From [Phialemoniopsis] sp. UDSM-2020 (taxonomy: Eukaryota > Ascomycota > Sordariomycetes > Thyridiales > Thyridiaceae), in NCBI GenBank assembly GCA_018873225.1, contig JAEILZ010000009.1, positions 2,905,501-2,969,500 of the forward strand: a stretch of 64,000 nucleotides of DNA, written 5' to 3'. Shown here one piece after another: positions 28,590 through 39,300 of this stretch; position 1 is the first letter of the stretch; the number at the start of each line of letters is the position of its first letter. Both the position numbers and the translations under genes were made by a program. The notes under the pieces were generated by a model. That model saw only the letters and a list, made by a program, of their open reading frames with translations, was not told the DNA's origin and made no database searches.

Positions 28590-29235
28590 TAAATAATAAT
28601 AAAAAAACTTATTATAAAAAGTATTTATTTATTTTATAATAAAGATTTATTATAATATAAAAAGTTTATTTAACTTTAAAATATAATTATAAATATAATA
28701 AAATATCTTTATAAAAAGAATTTATTTAAATTATTTTAATTTAAATAATAATAAAAATTTTATTAAATTTAATTTATTTTTAAAATATAATAAATTATTA
28801 TTATAAAAAGAAATTATATAAATTTTTTAAATTTTAAATATTTATAAATATTTAATTAAAAACTATTTTAAAATTAATAAAAATATAAAAAGCTTATAAT
28901 TAGAATATTTATAGTTTAATATTAAAAAATAAATAATTTTAAAATAATATATTAAAAATATTTAATTTAAAAAATTAATAATAATTTAAAAATAAATAAA
29001 AACTTTAAAATACTTTTAAAATATTTATAAAATATAAAATTTATAATATAAATATAAAAAGATATAATATTAATAAGAAAAGTATTAATAAAATAGTTTT
29101 TAAATAATAATAATCTTTTTATATATAAAAAGAAATTAATAATACTTAATAAAAAATTAATATTATAAAAGATTCTTTATTAATATTTTAATAATTTATT
29201 TATAAATTACTTTAAAGTTAATAAACTATAGAACT
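28590..29235. repeat. Uninterrupted paralogue carrying the empty copia target site
   Basis: This matches the two flanks of the copia element joined together, with a single TTAAA at 28,763-28,767 where the other copy has the whole element. Its left end abuts the end of a 1.1-kb element and its right end coincides with the AT/GC boundary, so its true ends are not visible. Confidence 0.75.
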
Positions 29236-29479
29236 TAAAAGTCTTATATGTAAATTAAGCCTGCTAAGTGATAGATAAGTTTCCTATTAACTGAGTTTAA
29301 AAACAAAAAGCACATTCATTGCAACCTTCCTCCTCCTAGCTTCCTTTCATTTTTTAAGCTTCCATACGGCCACGGCTCATTCTTGTCACTGCCAACAGTG
29401 ATGCCATGGTTATTTCGTGATCCCACACACCTGTTTACTCACCTTTGAGTCATTCTGTCCTTAATTACTGAGTTGAACC

Positions 29480-31283
29480 ATGTCTCAACAAGAAAAGCCC
29501 GTCCTCAAGTCGCACACAAAGGACCGTGTCATCCTGTAAGTATCCCTGACCTTACTCAAGGCTCTAAATTTGCAACCAATACATTAAAGTGGTGGTACTT
29601 CTGGACCAGCTCTCGCCAGTGAAAAGAGCTTCGACTTACCATGGCCAGCATCAGCCTACAATGCACACTTCACCGCTGCCACGTAGGAAGATACCAATCC
29701 TTTGTCTGGTTTCACGTTGGAGGCACCCCACAGAGACCATTAAGAGGCTAATGAGTCATCCGGCTTTGGCATGTGTCATGCCTACGACCGCAGTCTGTAT
29801 GCTGTGCTGCCATCCGAGCAGTACAAGATCACAGTCAAGTTCCCTCGTGGCCAGTACGACGTTTCCTTTAACCAGCTGCCTATTAACATGCTCGAACGGT
29901 TCCCCAACGTCAAGAATACCGTGTAGCTGTCCGTCCTTAAGGCCACTCTTCATCCCGGCGCTAAGATCCACGTTGAGGGCTTCGGCATGCCGTTCGCCAA
30001 TGCCTTGCAGAAGGTGTACGAGGAATGGGTCAGCGACTGCAGGCCAATTGTCGATGATTAGACTCTCTCTAAGCTCCTCCTCCAACACGAGTTCAACTTA
30101 GTCGTTACCAAGGCACCCACCGATACTGTTAACACTCTAGGCGTGAAAGCACTAGGTCCAAAGTTCACTTTCCCATATATCATCCCCAAGAATAGCAAAG
30201 CTCTATCCTAATAGACCGCACTACTAGATATAACTAAGGGACTCAAAATTACTACGTATTATACTTACAAGGATAACCAAGAGCACCTTACCATTATCAC
30301 TCACACCTACACCCAAGACACCATGTGGAAAGAGCAGGCCCTCACTGATATAAGCTTATCCTTTATACTCATGCCGAGTAACCTTACTGACTATTCCCCA
30401 GATCCAGAAGATAGAATAGCTAGTATACTTCGTATGTCCTTCAGGTAACTACAGCCAGGATCGGTCACAGATGGTCATCCTCCTCAACAGGGAGTTTTTA
30501 ATCAAGTACAAAAACATCTAGCGTGTCTTTATTAAGCACCCCTTATTTAACATCACCTTCAAGCCTTAGGACAATAAGCAGTGGGACAAGAAGCCCCACA
30601 TATAGTAAGTATCTAGTATTTCTTATCACCAAGACGAGTCACATACTAACTCAAACTTAGATAATGATTACTTGAGATTAATCGAGGTGGCCTAAGGCAT
30701 CATCACCTGGAAGGAATACCAGGTCAGAAGCTCCGCCCTCAAGCTGGTTAAGATGAGACCCTTATAGAAGATATTCTCTAGCATACTGATATACTAGGTA
30801 CCACCTCCTACTATCTCTTATATCGACCAAAGATTTATAAGCTAGAAAGTAGAGTAAGCCTATATAGTTACTATCAATAAGGCAGCTAATATAGTAAAGG
30901 TAGATATTTTCTCTGTATATAGAAATATCCTCTTGCCCTATATTATATTCAGAGATTCTAAGTAGCTCCCTCCTACCGTTATAGCGCAGCACCTTATTGA
31001 TAAGGTAAAGAATGCCGTAAACCGCTTTGCTGGCGACCTCAAGATCTCAGCCTTAATGTTTTTCGTGGCTGCCGGCTTCCCAGTGTACCAGCTCAAGACC
31101 CATATATCCGGCAGCCGCTAAGAAGGCATCGTCGGCCAGGCTCGAGGTCACCGGGCCCGCTGGACAGAAGATGTTCACAAAGATCACGACGCTGCTCAAG
31201 ATTCACCAGACAGTTTGGGACGCGGGCTGTGTCATAACTCTGCCGGAGGAGGAGCCCAAGGAGACTGTCGTGGAGGAAGATTG
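29480..31283 (+). pseudogene. Unknown-protein gene X, damaged copy 1
   Basis: This is a broken gene for a protein of perhaps 550-600 residues that I do not recognise. It starts MSQQEKPVLKSHTKDR at 29,480. A first intron (29,536-29,589, GT..AG) is followed by a long reading frame matching copy 2 at 62.9 kb (GGTSGPALASGKSF, LYAVLPSEQYKITVKFPRGQ, TLHPGAKIHVEGFGMP). It then continues through a further intron starting near 30,604, and its last stretch (VITLPEEEPKETVVEED) ends at a TGA at 31,281-31,283. In-frame stops arise where copy 2 or codon logic expects CAA or CAG (for example the TAA in HRDH-stop-EANES, and TAG after KNTV and after VDD), a RIP signature. Unlike copy 2 it has no intron within the CHAYDR codons. 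Its upstream region (29,345-29,478) also matches 62,440-62,570. Confidence 0.75.
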
Positions 31284-31875
31284 ATATAATCTGTCTGTAG
31301 GTAGTGGGATAATTAACCGGGCTTATACCCGACAAAAGCAAACTACCATTCTCGAATGGGACCGTGAGCCTTTTCCAGCATCTCTGCATAGATGTTCAGA
31401 CCACCTCCAATGCTGTTGACAAGATCAAATACATGTGTGCCCTTGAATATCTCGGCCCAGATTCTAGCAACCGCCGTCGACAGGCTGTACACGCTTGCTT
31501 CTGAACTGGTATTGTCTGCATGGTCGAAGGCATCTTTCTTGAAGAGACCTGACTCATCACTATCAGCCGGGATGGTGAAGGGAAGGAATAGCAACAATGC
31601 ATGCTAGATTCTTTGCGCTTAGGCACCAGCCAGGCTACTTCCATAGAGCACGGTGATAGCCAACCTGACTACATGGCCGTGCTCTAGGGTAGCCGATCCT
31701 CGATGTGCGCATGGCCGCAGGGCCGGTTAGCTTCGCCGCTGGGTACTACACCCCTTAATAATAGACTAAGCAGGATATACCAACAAGTTTAACAAGGCTG
31801 ATGAGCTATGTCTACATGTAGACTATGCACAGCATGGTCTAGGCTCTAGGTCTTGCGGTCCACCGGCCTTTAGGC
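31284..31875. other. Gene-poor stretch after gene X copy 1
   Basis: No gene is supported. A minus-strand frame at 31,343-31,597 reads fairly protein-like (SSEASVYSLSTAVARIWAEI) but has no homologue I recognise and no start or splice context; it may be a gene fragment. Confidence 0.4.
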
Positions 31876-31985
31876 ACCATCGGCTTCATACGGGTCCTTT
31901 TGACTTCACGATGGTAATGCAGATAGTAGATAGTTGAGGACTTTGAGTACTCAGCTTCATGAGTCCAATAGCATCAGTCGCTTTC
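31876..31985 (+). repeat. Short duplicated segment Y, copy 1
   Basis: About 110 bases starting GCACCATCGGCTTCATACGG match 61,446-61,557 (GCACCATAGGCTTCACACGG) in the same orientation with mostly transition differences. Each copy lies beside one copy of gene X, but on opposite sides of it. Confidence 0.7.
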
Positions 31986-32246
31986 TGTCACGTAAATGAT
32001 TGCCAGGGGAAGCACGAGACGGAAATCTAGCTTTCGAACCAGCCTCCGTGCTTCATGGCTATCCCCTTGTCGAATACTGACGGATTGCCCCGATTCCATG
32101 GCATCCTCAGCGGTCTTGGTGGTATCGACATTCTTGTTGGTCGAGCCGTCGCGCGGCTGGAGGACATCTTCGACATGAACCATGTTGAGGGGTGGATCTG
32201 TTCCGCCACGAGGGTTGCGAAAGCCGGCTTGTTCTTTGAGGCTCAT
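31890..32246 (-). pseudogene. MFS transporter N-terminal fragment (allantoate permease-like)
   Basis: The minus strand opens MSLKEQAGFRNPRGG at 32,246 and reaches RRLVRKLDFRLVLPLAIIYV. That is the conserved entry into the first membrane helix of fungal anion:cation symporters of the Dal5 type, where an LSFLDRTNIG-like motif should follow. Instead the frame hits a stop near 31,974. The neighbouring ~110 bases (31,876-31,985) are shared with 61,446-61,557. None of the remaining eleven membrane helices is present, so this is a remnant. The assignment depends on one short motif. Confidence 0.5.
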
Positions 32247-33119
32247 TGGTCACTCGAAAGATCTTGTCGAGAAGCAGCAAGTGAGGTACACCGAGGGGAT
32301 AGAGAAGGAGAGACGAATCCGGGTTCCTGGGTCACTGGCCTTGCTGGAGTTTATATGACTGGGGCAGGGGAGCCTAGGGATTCTGGGAAGGGAGCATGGC
32401 CAGGCTCTCAGTCACGCGAAAGTCAAGGCCTCGACCAACGCGGAGATGCTCCGAGTGAAACTTTGAATCTAAAGGAGTGAGTTTGTGGAGAAGGAAGTAG
32501 CAGAACGTGGGGTTTGGCCCGGGGTGAAATTGCGGGGTTTTGCTTCTCCAAACTCTGGGGCACTTGCTAGTGGTGGCGAACATGTGGAGAAACATCCATG
32601 GATCTTGGTCTTTGCCCTATCCTCTGTATTCATTATGGGTAGACTTATTGGTCCAATGGCTTCACTTAGTGGCTTGGTTCTTCGTATGTCATCAGCACTA
32701 GGCGAGATTTGTTGCGGAACCCAGGCCACAATTCCCACCCATACATCTCCATGCCAGTTTCTCCACAACTCGACCCATGGAGAATTGTTGGAGACATAGC
32801 CGTGGAGAAGCCAGTATGCCCTCATCCCTCCCCCATGGAGAGGGTAGTCTAGCACGAGAGGATAATGTGTGGAACCTGGGCTGGAGAGAGTGAGAATATC
32901 ACATGTCCCATGGTGGATGGAGATGACTTTGATTTTACACACAAGTGAGATGTCGACTTCCGATACTTTACTACTTCCCTCTGTGGCATAGATATCTCAA
33001 CTAGTAGAGCCACCTTTGTTGAGCCAGAGATACAAAGGCGAGACGAACCGCAGGTGCCGTACGCAATTGTATATCCTGGTCTACTCGGAGCTAGCCGTCT
33101 TCATTCATCATAAGCAAAT
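32247..33119. other. Intergenic, promoter side of the monooxygenase
   Basis: Overlapping open frames on both strands at 32,469-32,942 have no family resemblance and I do not accept them. Several CATGGA/TCCATGG-type palindromic words recur between 32,577 and 32,840, but I cannot assign them to a regulator. The last 100 bases are the likely 5' region of the monooxygenase gene. Confidence 0.4.
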
Positions 33120-35280
33120 ATGACCGTCAACGGGAACGCGACTGACCACTCATCCAGTAAGCAACCCAGCAATGGGGAGCCATTGGCGAATGGCGCACAA
33201 TACATCATCCCCGATACCGAGCTGGGAGCAACCAAACATATACGCGTCGTCATCATTGGTGCTGGCGCCAGTGGCCTGAATCTGGCCCGGCACATGGGCG
33301 TCCATATGGAAAATGTGGACTTCGTCATTTACGAGAAGAACCCTGATGTGGGGGGGACCTGGTATGAGAACAGATATCCAGGGTAAGTCTAGATTCCTTT
33401 TACTTCCAATGAAGGATATGGACATGGATTAATGTGACTAGCTGTGCCTGCGATATCCCGAGTCACAACTACCAATTTACATGGGAACCGAACCCAGACT
33501 GGTCCAATTTGTATGACGAGCCCTGTAATCTCCCAGATCCCAGAGTGACAGTAGTCTAACATTATGTGCTACCCAGTTACTCCTATGCTCCCGAGATCTT
33601 CCAGTACTTTCGATCCGTTGCGGAAAAGTACGAGCTCTTGCAGTACATCAAGCTCCAGCATCGCGTCTGCAACGCGGAATGGGACGAGTCGACCGGTAAA
33701 TGGACCGTCTCTATCAAAAATCTTGAAACTGGTGATGTTTTCACGGAGGTCTGTGATTTTCTCATCAACGGGGCTGGAGTTCTCAAGTAAGTTGAAACAT
33801 CATACAAACCTGCCCATTTGGGTTGTTTACTTACAAATATGCAGTCATTGGAAATGGCCAGATCTCACTGGGTTACATGACTTCAAGGGAACTTTGGTCC
33901 ACTCCGCGAATTATCCGGTGGACCTAGACCTGAAAGGCAAGAGGGTGGCTGTGCTTGGGTGCGGTTCATCAGGTGTACAAATCGTGCCCACAATCCAAAA
34001 AGGTATTTCCAGGTCAATCTGATTGATTGATTCACAGTAGCATGCTAATCCAGCTCAGAGGTCAAATCCCTGGTCACTTTCATCCGTTCCCCAACTTGGA
34101 TTACCGCAGGTTATGCCCAGAGCAAGGCCGGCCCCAACGGCTCCAACTTTGCCTGTGAGAGAGACCATACAATAAAAGTCACTGACCTACCGCTGATTTC
34201 TATGACAGTCACCGAGAAACAGAAAGAGGACTTCAGAACAGATTCCAAGATGTACGAGGAATATCGACGCGATGTGGAGAGGGAGCTCAACATGCGCTTC
34301 AAATTCGTTAGTCTTGACCTCTTAGAGCCTTCTTCACCGAGGGATGCGACCAATATGGACGCTGACAACCTGGTACAGATCCTTAAAGACAGCAAAGAGC
34401 AGGCCGAGGCACGACAGTACTCCGAGAACGAGATGAAAATCAAACTGGGCCACGACGCTCGCCTGATCAAGCACCTGATTCCGAACTTTGCCGTCGGTTG
34501 TCGGCGCCCGACACCAGGCAACGGATACCTCGAGAGCCTGACCCAAGACAATGTGCGTGTAGTCACCGACCACATTGATAGGATCACGGAAACGGGCATC
34601 CTTCTGAAGACCGGAGAACTCATCGAAATCGACGTCTTCATATGTGCCACCGGCTTCGACCTGTCCTACTCACCGCGATTCCCCTTGGTCGGTCGCAATG
34701 GACTGGTTCTCGAAGACTACTGGAGGAAGAAGCCAGAGGCTTACATGTCTTTGGCCGTCGATGGATTCCCCAACTACTTCAGTAAGACAAACGGTCATGC
34801 CTAGACACACTACTGCACACGTGCTGACAAAGTCGAATTTCAGTGTTCCTCGGACCCAATGCTCCAACTGGGCACGGATCTGTGCTGCCTCCCATCGAAC
34901 ACTCGACAAAATACATCATCAACATATTGAAGCATGCTCAAACCCACATGATCAAGGCGATTGTCCCGAACAGACAGTGCGTGCGTGAATTCAACGAGCA
35001 TGTCACCAAGTATATGGTCAGGACGGCGTGGACTACACCGTGTCGCTCGTGGTTCAAGAATGGCACCATCGATGGCCCAGTGGTTGCCACACATCCCGGA
35101 AGTCGAATTCACTGGTTCCATATGCTTGACGAGCCACGGTACGAGGACTACGATATCACATACGAGCACGCGAGCAATCGTTACGCATACCTCGGAAATG
35201 GATTCTCGCGGCGTGAGCGCCCCGAGCTGGACTCGACTTACTATATGGCGGACCCGCAGAAGGGGTACAAGTCCTACTAG
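33120..35280 (+). CDS. FAD-dependent monooxygenase, Baeyer-Villiger type
   Basis: This is a flavin enzyme expected to use NADPH and O2 to insert oxygen next to a ketone or oxidise a related substrate; the substrate is unknown. Seven exons join without frame error to 601 residues: 33,120-33,382, 33,442-33,510, 33,577-33,786, 33,845-34,002, 34,059-34,154, 34,209-34,781 and 34,844-35,280. The N-terminal FAD Rossmann motif is VIIGAGASGLNLARH, followed by NPDVGGTWYENRYPGCACD, typical of the family. The family fingerprint FxGxxxHxxxW(P/D) appears as FKGTLVHSANYP, with Tyr where Trp is expected. It is followed by the NADPH-binding Rossmann motif VAVLGCGSSGVQI and the late ICATGFD motif. The start is the first Met before the Rossmann fold. 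The gene is intact despite damaged neighbours on both sides. A class B monooxygenase of secondary metabolism or steroid/ketone breakdown is likely. Confidence 0.92.
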
Positions 35281-35646
35281 ATTAAAGTAGCCATAGAGTA
35301 CGAATTTGATTTTATTCAGCTATATGCAAGTACACTCGGGCGCCTTGTGTTTATTGTGAAAGGATGTCGACCTGAGTCTTGCCGTGGTAACAAGGAGCGC
35401 GCCCCCAAGCTGATAATGCACAAAACTCCTTGAGTCGACTAGCTCAGGTGTAGGTGAAGAAATCTGTCAATGACTTGACTTGACTGCCCAGAGGTATTCA
35501 GTACTAAAGCCCGGATGTCACGCAAAATGTGCACAGTGGGACGGTGTCGCAACGGCTCAACCAAAAAGACAGAAGCTACTCGTCATAAAGTCTGCTTGCT
35601 GTCTTCACTTCTTCTCAGATGTATGGATGTTATCCAACTAAGATGC
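35281..35646. other. Convergent intergenic region
   Basis: This is the 3' flank of the monooxygenase and the 3' flank of the minus-strand SDR remnant. I see no gene or clear structure in it. Confidence 0.4.
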
Positions 35647-36020
35647 TTACATGAAGGGCGTGGTCGCAGACAACCCTCCATCTACAACAATATTCGACCC
35701 CGTGACATAACCCGCCTTGTCGGAGGCTAAAAAGGCCATGGCGTTGGCTACATCGAATGCATCCCCCATTCGTCCCATGGGCACCTGGCGATTTCTTGCT
35801 GCCAAGAGGCCCTCCAAGTCGCCCTTGGTATACTTTTGCGCAAGACTCCCTACCAAGGGTGTGTGCATCAGACCCGGGGAGACAGAGTTGATCCTGACTC
35901 CCTTCTGGGCGTACAGACAACCGACGTGCTTGGTGAATCCAATGACGGCTGCCTTGGTGGACGTGTAGCCAACCTGAGGCTTTCCCGCATAGCGCATGCC
36001 GGCCACGGAAGCATTGCATA
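35647..36020 (-). pseudogene. Short-chain dehydrogenase (SDR), 5'-truncated
   Basis: Only the C-terminal half of a classical SDR is present. It reads NASVAGMRYAGKPQ, then the active-site GYTSTKAAV (YxxxK), the helix RINSVSPGLMHTPL and the C-terminal FLASDKAGYVTGSNIVVDGG, ending at a TAA. The N-terminal NAD(P)-binding TGxxxGxG half is missing; immediately upstream the sequence turns into a ~260-bp repeat (36,014-36,270) also found at 55.0 kb. An AG just before GTTACCTTCTATGC could be a former splice acceptor, so either the first exons were lost or the repeat inserted into the gene. The surviving half shows no internal stop. Confidence 0.75.
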
Positions 36021-36270
36021 GAAGGTAACCTGATAAATAGGTCGCATTTTATATGAGACTCACCGGGTCACTTGCACTCATTCATTTACTTGACTCAGAG
36101 TGGAGCAAACTGGGCTGGTCTGGTGGCCCAAGTTTGCAGAGTTCGCGGATTGCCACCGAGAGGGGAATAGTGGCTCAACCTAGCTGAATTCCAAGAAGCG
36201 AGCACGAAGGCTTAGCAAGCGAGCCAGACTAGGGGATAAGATATATTCAAGATATCTTCTCACAAGGAAG
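36014..36270 (-). repeat. ~260-bp duplicated segment R, copy 1
   Basis: This aligns through most of its length with 55,012-55,290 (shared words include TTTACTTGACTC, AGAGGGGAATAGTGGCTC, GCGAGCACGAAGGCTT). Copy 1 is richer in A and T at many differences and lacks ~30 bases present in copy 2. Both copies lie directly upstream of a minus-strand SDR gene. It could be a small mobile element or a duplicated promoter. Confidence 0.75.
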
Positions 36271-36392
36271 ATATTTGGCCTTTTCAGGGCTGTAATTAGT
36301 TATGTACTGATATTATAACCGGAAGCTAAGGTGCATATATATCTTCAAAGTGGGAAATTAGCCAGTGTGTGAGCAATATGTACAAAGATGAC

Positions 36393-39300
36393 TCAATCAA
36401 CCTCAAGATCATCCTCCAAGCCGTCCAAATCAACGGTAAGATCATCAACCAAATCATCATCTTCCTCCACATCGGCATAGTCCACATTTGTAAGGCCGAT
36501 CTCGAAGTGAGCAACATAGGGAGACAATTGAAGGTTTGGGTCAGCCCATGCTGTTGGGATTCGTACTCCCATGATCAGCTCTATCAGGAGCGGATAAAAC
36601 GACTCGTGGTAGTAAAATTTCAAATAATTGCTGGTCTTGGTCTCGATCAGGATGTTGTTATTCTCGTCGACACGATCGCGTAACGCCTTTGGGTCTTTGG
36701 GCCAGCCAGTGCGCATCTGTTTGCCGTGGACTCGATGCGCAACCACGAAGGTCAGGGGGTTATGCGACTCAATGTGAAGTGGCAACCCGAGAAACTCCGA
36801 GTACTTGATCTGGAGCTCTGTCTTCAACTGGAACTCTGGATCATCCTTCTTGATAATCATGATACCAATACATATTTGAAAGATGCATTCGATAAAGATT
36901 GTAATTGGATCATCTTCTGTTGGCCACCATTTGTTGCAATGCCTGATCACACGGTCGTGTCGGGCGCACATAAGCAGTGCGCTTAGTCTCCAGGTCCAGT
37001 TGCTCGGCATTGCTGTAGGGTAGGCAAAGAAGGGACACCCATCACTGCCTCGTGGAAGGCTGACTCCTGTCCAAGTTTCAATCTCAAAGGTGATGGACAG
37101 TATATCCCGCTTCTGTGTGTTCGACCATGGCCTGGATTTGTATTTATCGCCAATAGAACGTCGGGAAATTTGTACTGGAGATCCAGGATGGAATTTACCG
37201 GAAATCCACTCCTCTCGGTAATATGCCAGTCGCTCCTCAGTCATAGCTTGACCAAGACGCTGTTTCATGGTCCAGCCAGACTTGACGCGGACGTCAGTCA
37301 GTTTCCGTGCTGACTCGACCAGAGCCGTACGGAGAGCTTCCAGTCTGAGCCAGGTTTGTCGGTTTCCCGCCCTCGCTTCAGCCAAGAGGGGCCGCGATAC
37401 GCCCACGTAGTCTGATATGGCCTGGAGAGTGACAGGAAGCATGATGTGCTTGCAGATGTTCAGAGCTTGCGCAACGAGAATGACGTTGTCCGCTGTATGT
37501 AGGGCTGTGACGCCGCCAGGACTCAACCCAAAGGGCATGGCTGCGTCGACACTGGGCCGAGTAGGGTGCGGCCCATCAAACGCAGGAAATTGCCTCCAAA
37601 CCCCGGAATAGTGGTCATAGTAGGTCGCGGGAGTTTGCGGATCGAGCGTCTCCACCATCCGGTCGAATGACGACTTAAGGATAGCCTGCATCGCGGGCGA
37701 GTCCAAAGGCAATTTCAATGCCTTACAATCCCTGTCAGGAAGCAGTCTGCTGAGGGATGTGATGATCCAACTCTCCATGACCGATTTCATCTTCCTCATC
37801 CGGCGACATAGAGGACACTCAGGCACACCCTATATACCAGTCTCCAATGTTGCACATGTGGTTTCCAAGCCGCAATTTGAGCACTCGTGCGTTGTCGAAG
37901 CTCTCATGTCCACGCTGGTGCAGTGGCATGCTGCTGGCGACTCTTCTCCAGCCTGGATTCTCTGGTTGACAGCATCGACGGCCACAGCAGTGGCCCGCCA
38001 GGTTGTGGCGACATCACTGCTGCTCATCCAGGCAGAGACCCCAGACGTCAGAGCGGGCAGCGCCCATGCAGCATCCCATGACCGGATCAACATGGCAGGC
38101 ATCCTGCCGTTGACGTCCTTTTCGAGGGATGGCCCAGGTAAAATGCGCCTCCCGCCCAGGGCGTTAGCATGAATGAACAGCGACTTTCCGCCATACATGT
38201 GCCTTCTGACGATGTGGTCACTGCCGAACTCCATGTTGAGCTCTGCGAGAAAGGCCTCGATCTCGTCACCGGTCGCAAAAGGACTGCGACAAGCCCAGAC
38301 GTACTGTACATATCGGACGTACTTCTCTGCTCTGGATAGCTTGGACCTGTTGCTCTCACTCAAGCTACCATCTGAGGGCACGGCTGATACCAGGTTTCGC
38401 GACTTTCCAAATACCATATTCTCAACTTCGGGTACGTTGGAGGCTGCGTCTACAGCGGTCACACCTCTGCGCACTCGCTTCAGTGAGATGGGATCGATCC
38501 GGGATATAAAGCCTTTCATGCTTGGTTTGACATTATTTTCTTTAGGATCGACAAAGGTAGACTTGCCACCCTCCAATGGCAGGTCAGGATGAAGGCTGCG
38601 GAGTACTAGAGCTGTGATAAGACTGTTGATGACAGGCATATTGCCGTGAGCATTTTCCGGCTTAGATATATCTGCTAGATCTGGCCATCGGTTGAGGGCA
38701 TCCACGAGCTTGTTGCAGATCTGCCTTGCCTGGTGAGCTGTGAACTGCTGTTCTTCAAGAAATCCTAGGGTCCTGGACTCTTCGCCTCGTTTTGCGAGTA
38801 ACAGCCATCTCAAGCGCCGAGAGATGGTCTTCTTCTCTATGTGACCCCGGAAGTCGTGTCTGACAGCCAGACGGTATATGTCCTCGAGGAGATCAGCTCC
38901 GGCCGGAGGTGTCCGTAGTGCTGGTACTGGCGCCTGAGCCGTTGTGTTGATCACCACTTGCTTAAGGCCCTCTTCAACTTTGCGCTGGTATCGATCCTGG
39001 ACAGAGAAGTCGCTCGTTGGTACGGGAGCTGTCTTTCGAATGGCGTATGGAGGAACAACAACTGCTTGCAGAGATTAGAATACTGGTTGTTTTGCAGCAG
39101 GTGTTGGAAAACAAATACTGTGCCGGCAAAGCACGGCCGGAAAACATTGCATATCAATTATGATGCAGAATGCATGCACGGAGGACGGACTTCAAAGCTT
39201 GTTGTTCACTGGCCGATGCAGATAAATGATTCCAATCAAAAGCAGAAGAGAAGCAGAACTTCTGAAATCAGGGGGAAGATAAAACAAAATCAGAGCAGAA

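Larger units (their letters stand above)
26103..28590 (+). mobile_element. 1.1-kb dispersed element, old copy split by a nested copy
   Basis: The two pieces, about 26,103-27,032 and 28,487-28,590, are one plus-strand copy of the long variant, slightly 5'-truncated. It is interrupted by an inverted copy at 27,033-28,486. AATATAAATAT occurs on both sides of the insertion (27,022-27,032 and 28,487-28,497). Confidence 0.7.
1..29240. repeat. AT-rich, RIP-degraded transposon block
   Basis: In the lines I counted by eye only about a tenth to a quarter of bases are G or C, and no long open frame survives on either strand. G and C cluster where younger insertions lie (for example 724-8311 and 19,780-20,690). 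The block consists of nested, mutated mobile elements listed separately. Stretches between them (about 1-540, 8,650-10,020, 15,460-17,520, 21,540-24,860) show only low-complexity AT sequence to me. The composition changes abruptly near 29,240. C-to-T and G-to-A decay is the known outcome of RIP in ascomycetes; that this is RIP is inferred from repeat content, loss of G and C, and CAG-to-TAG stops in neighbouring gene copies. Confidence 0.9.

Noticed and set aside
1..29240. CRISPR array or bacterial or viral origin for the AT block
   Set aside because: No regular spacer-repeat pattern is present; repeats are kilobase-scale, dispersed and in both orientations, and the neighbouring genes have fungal introns.
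32469..32945. Overlapping open frames of 73-157 codons on both strands
   Set aside because: They overlap each other in different frames, have biased composition, and show no family motif or splice context; chance frames in GC-rich intergenic DNA are the simpler reading.
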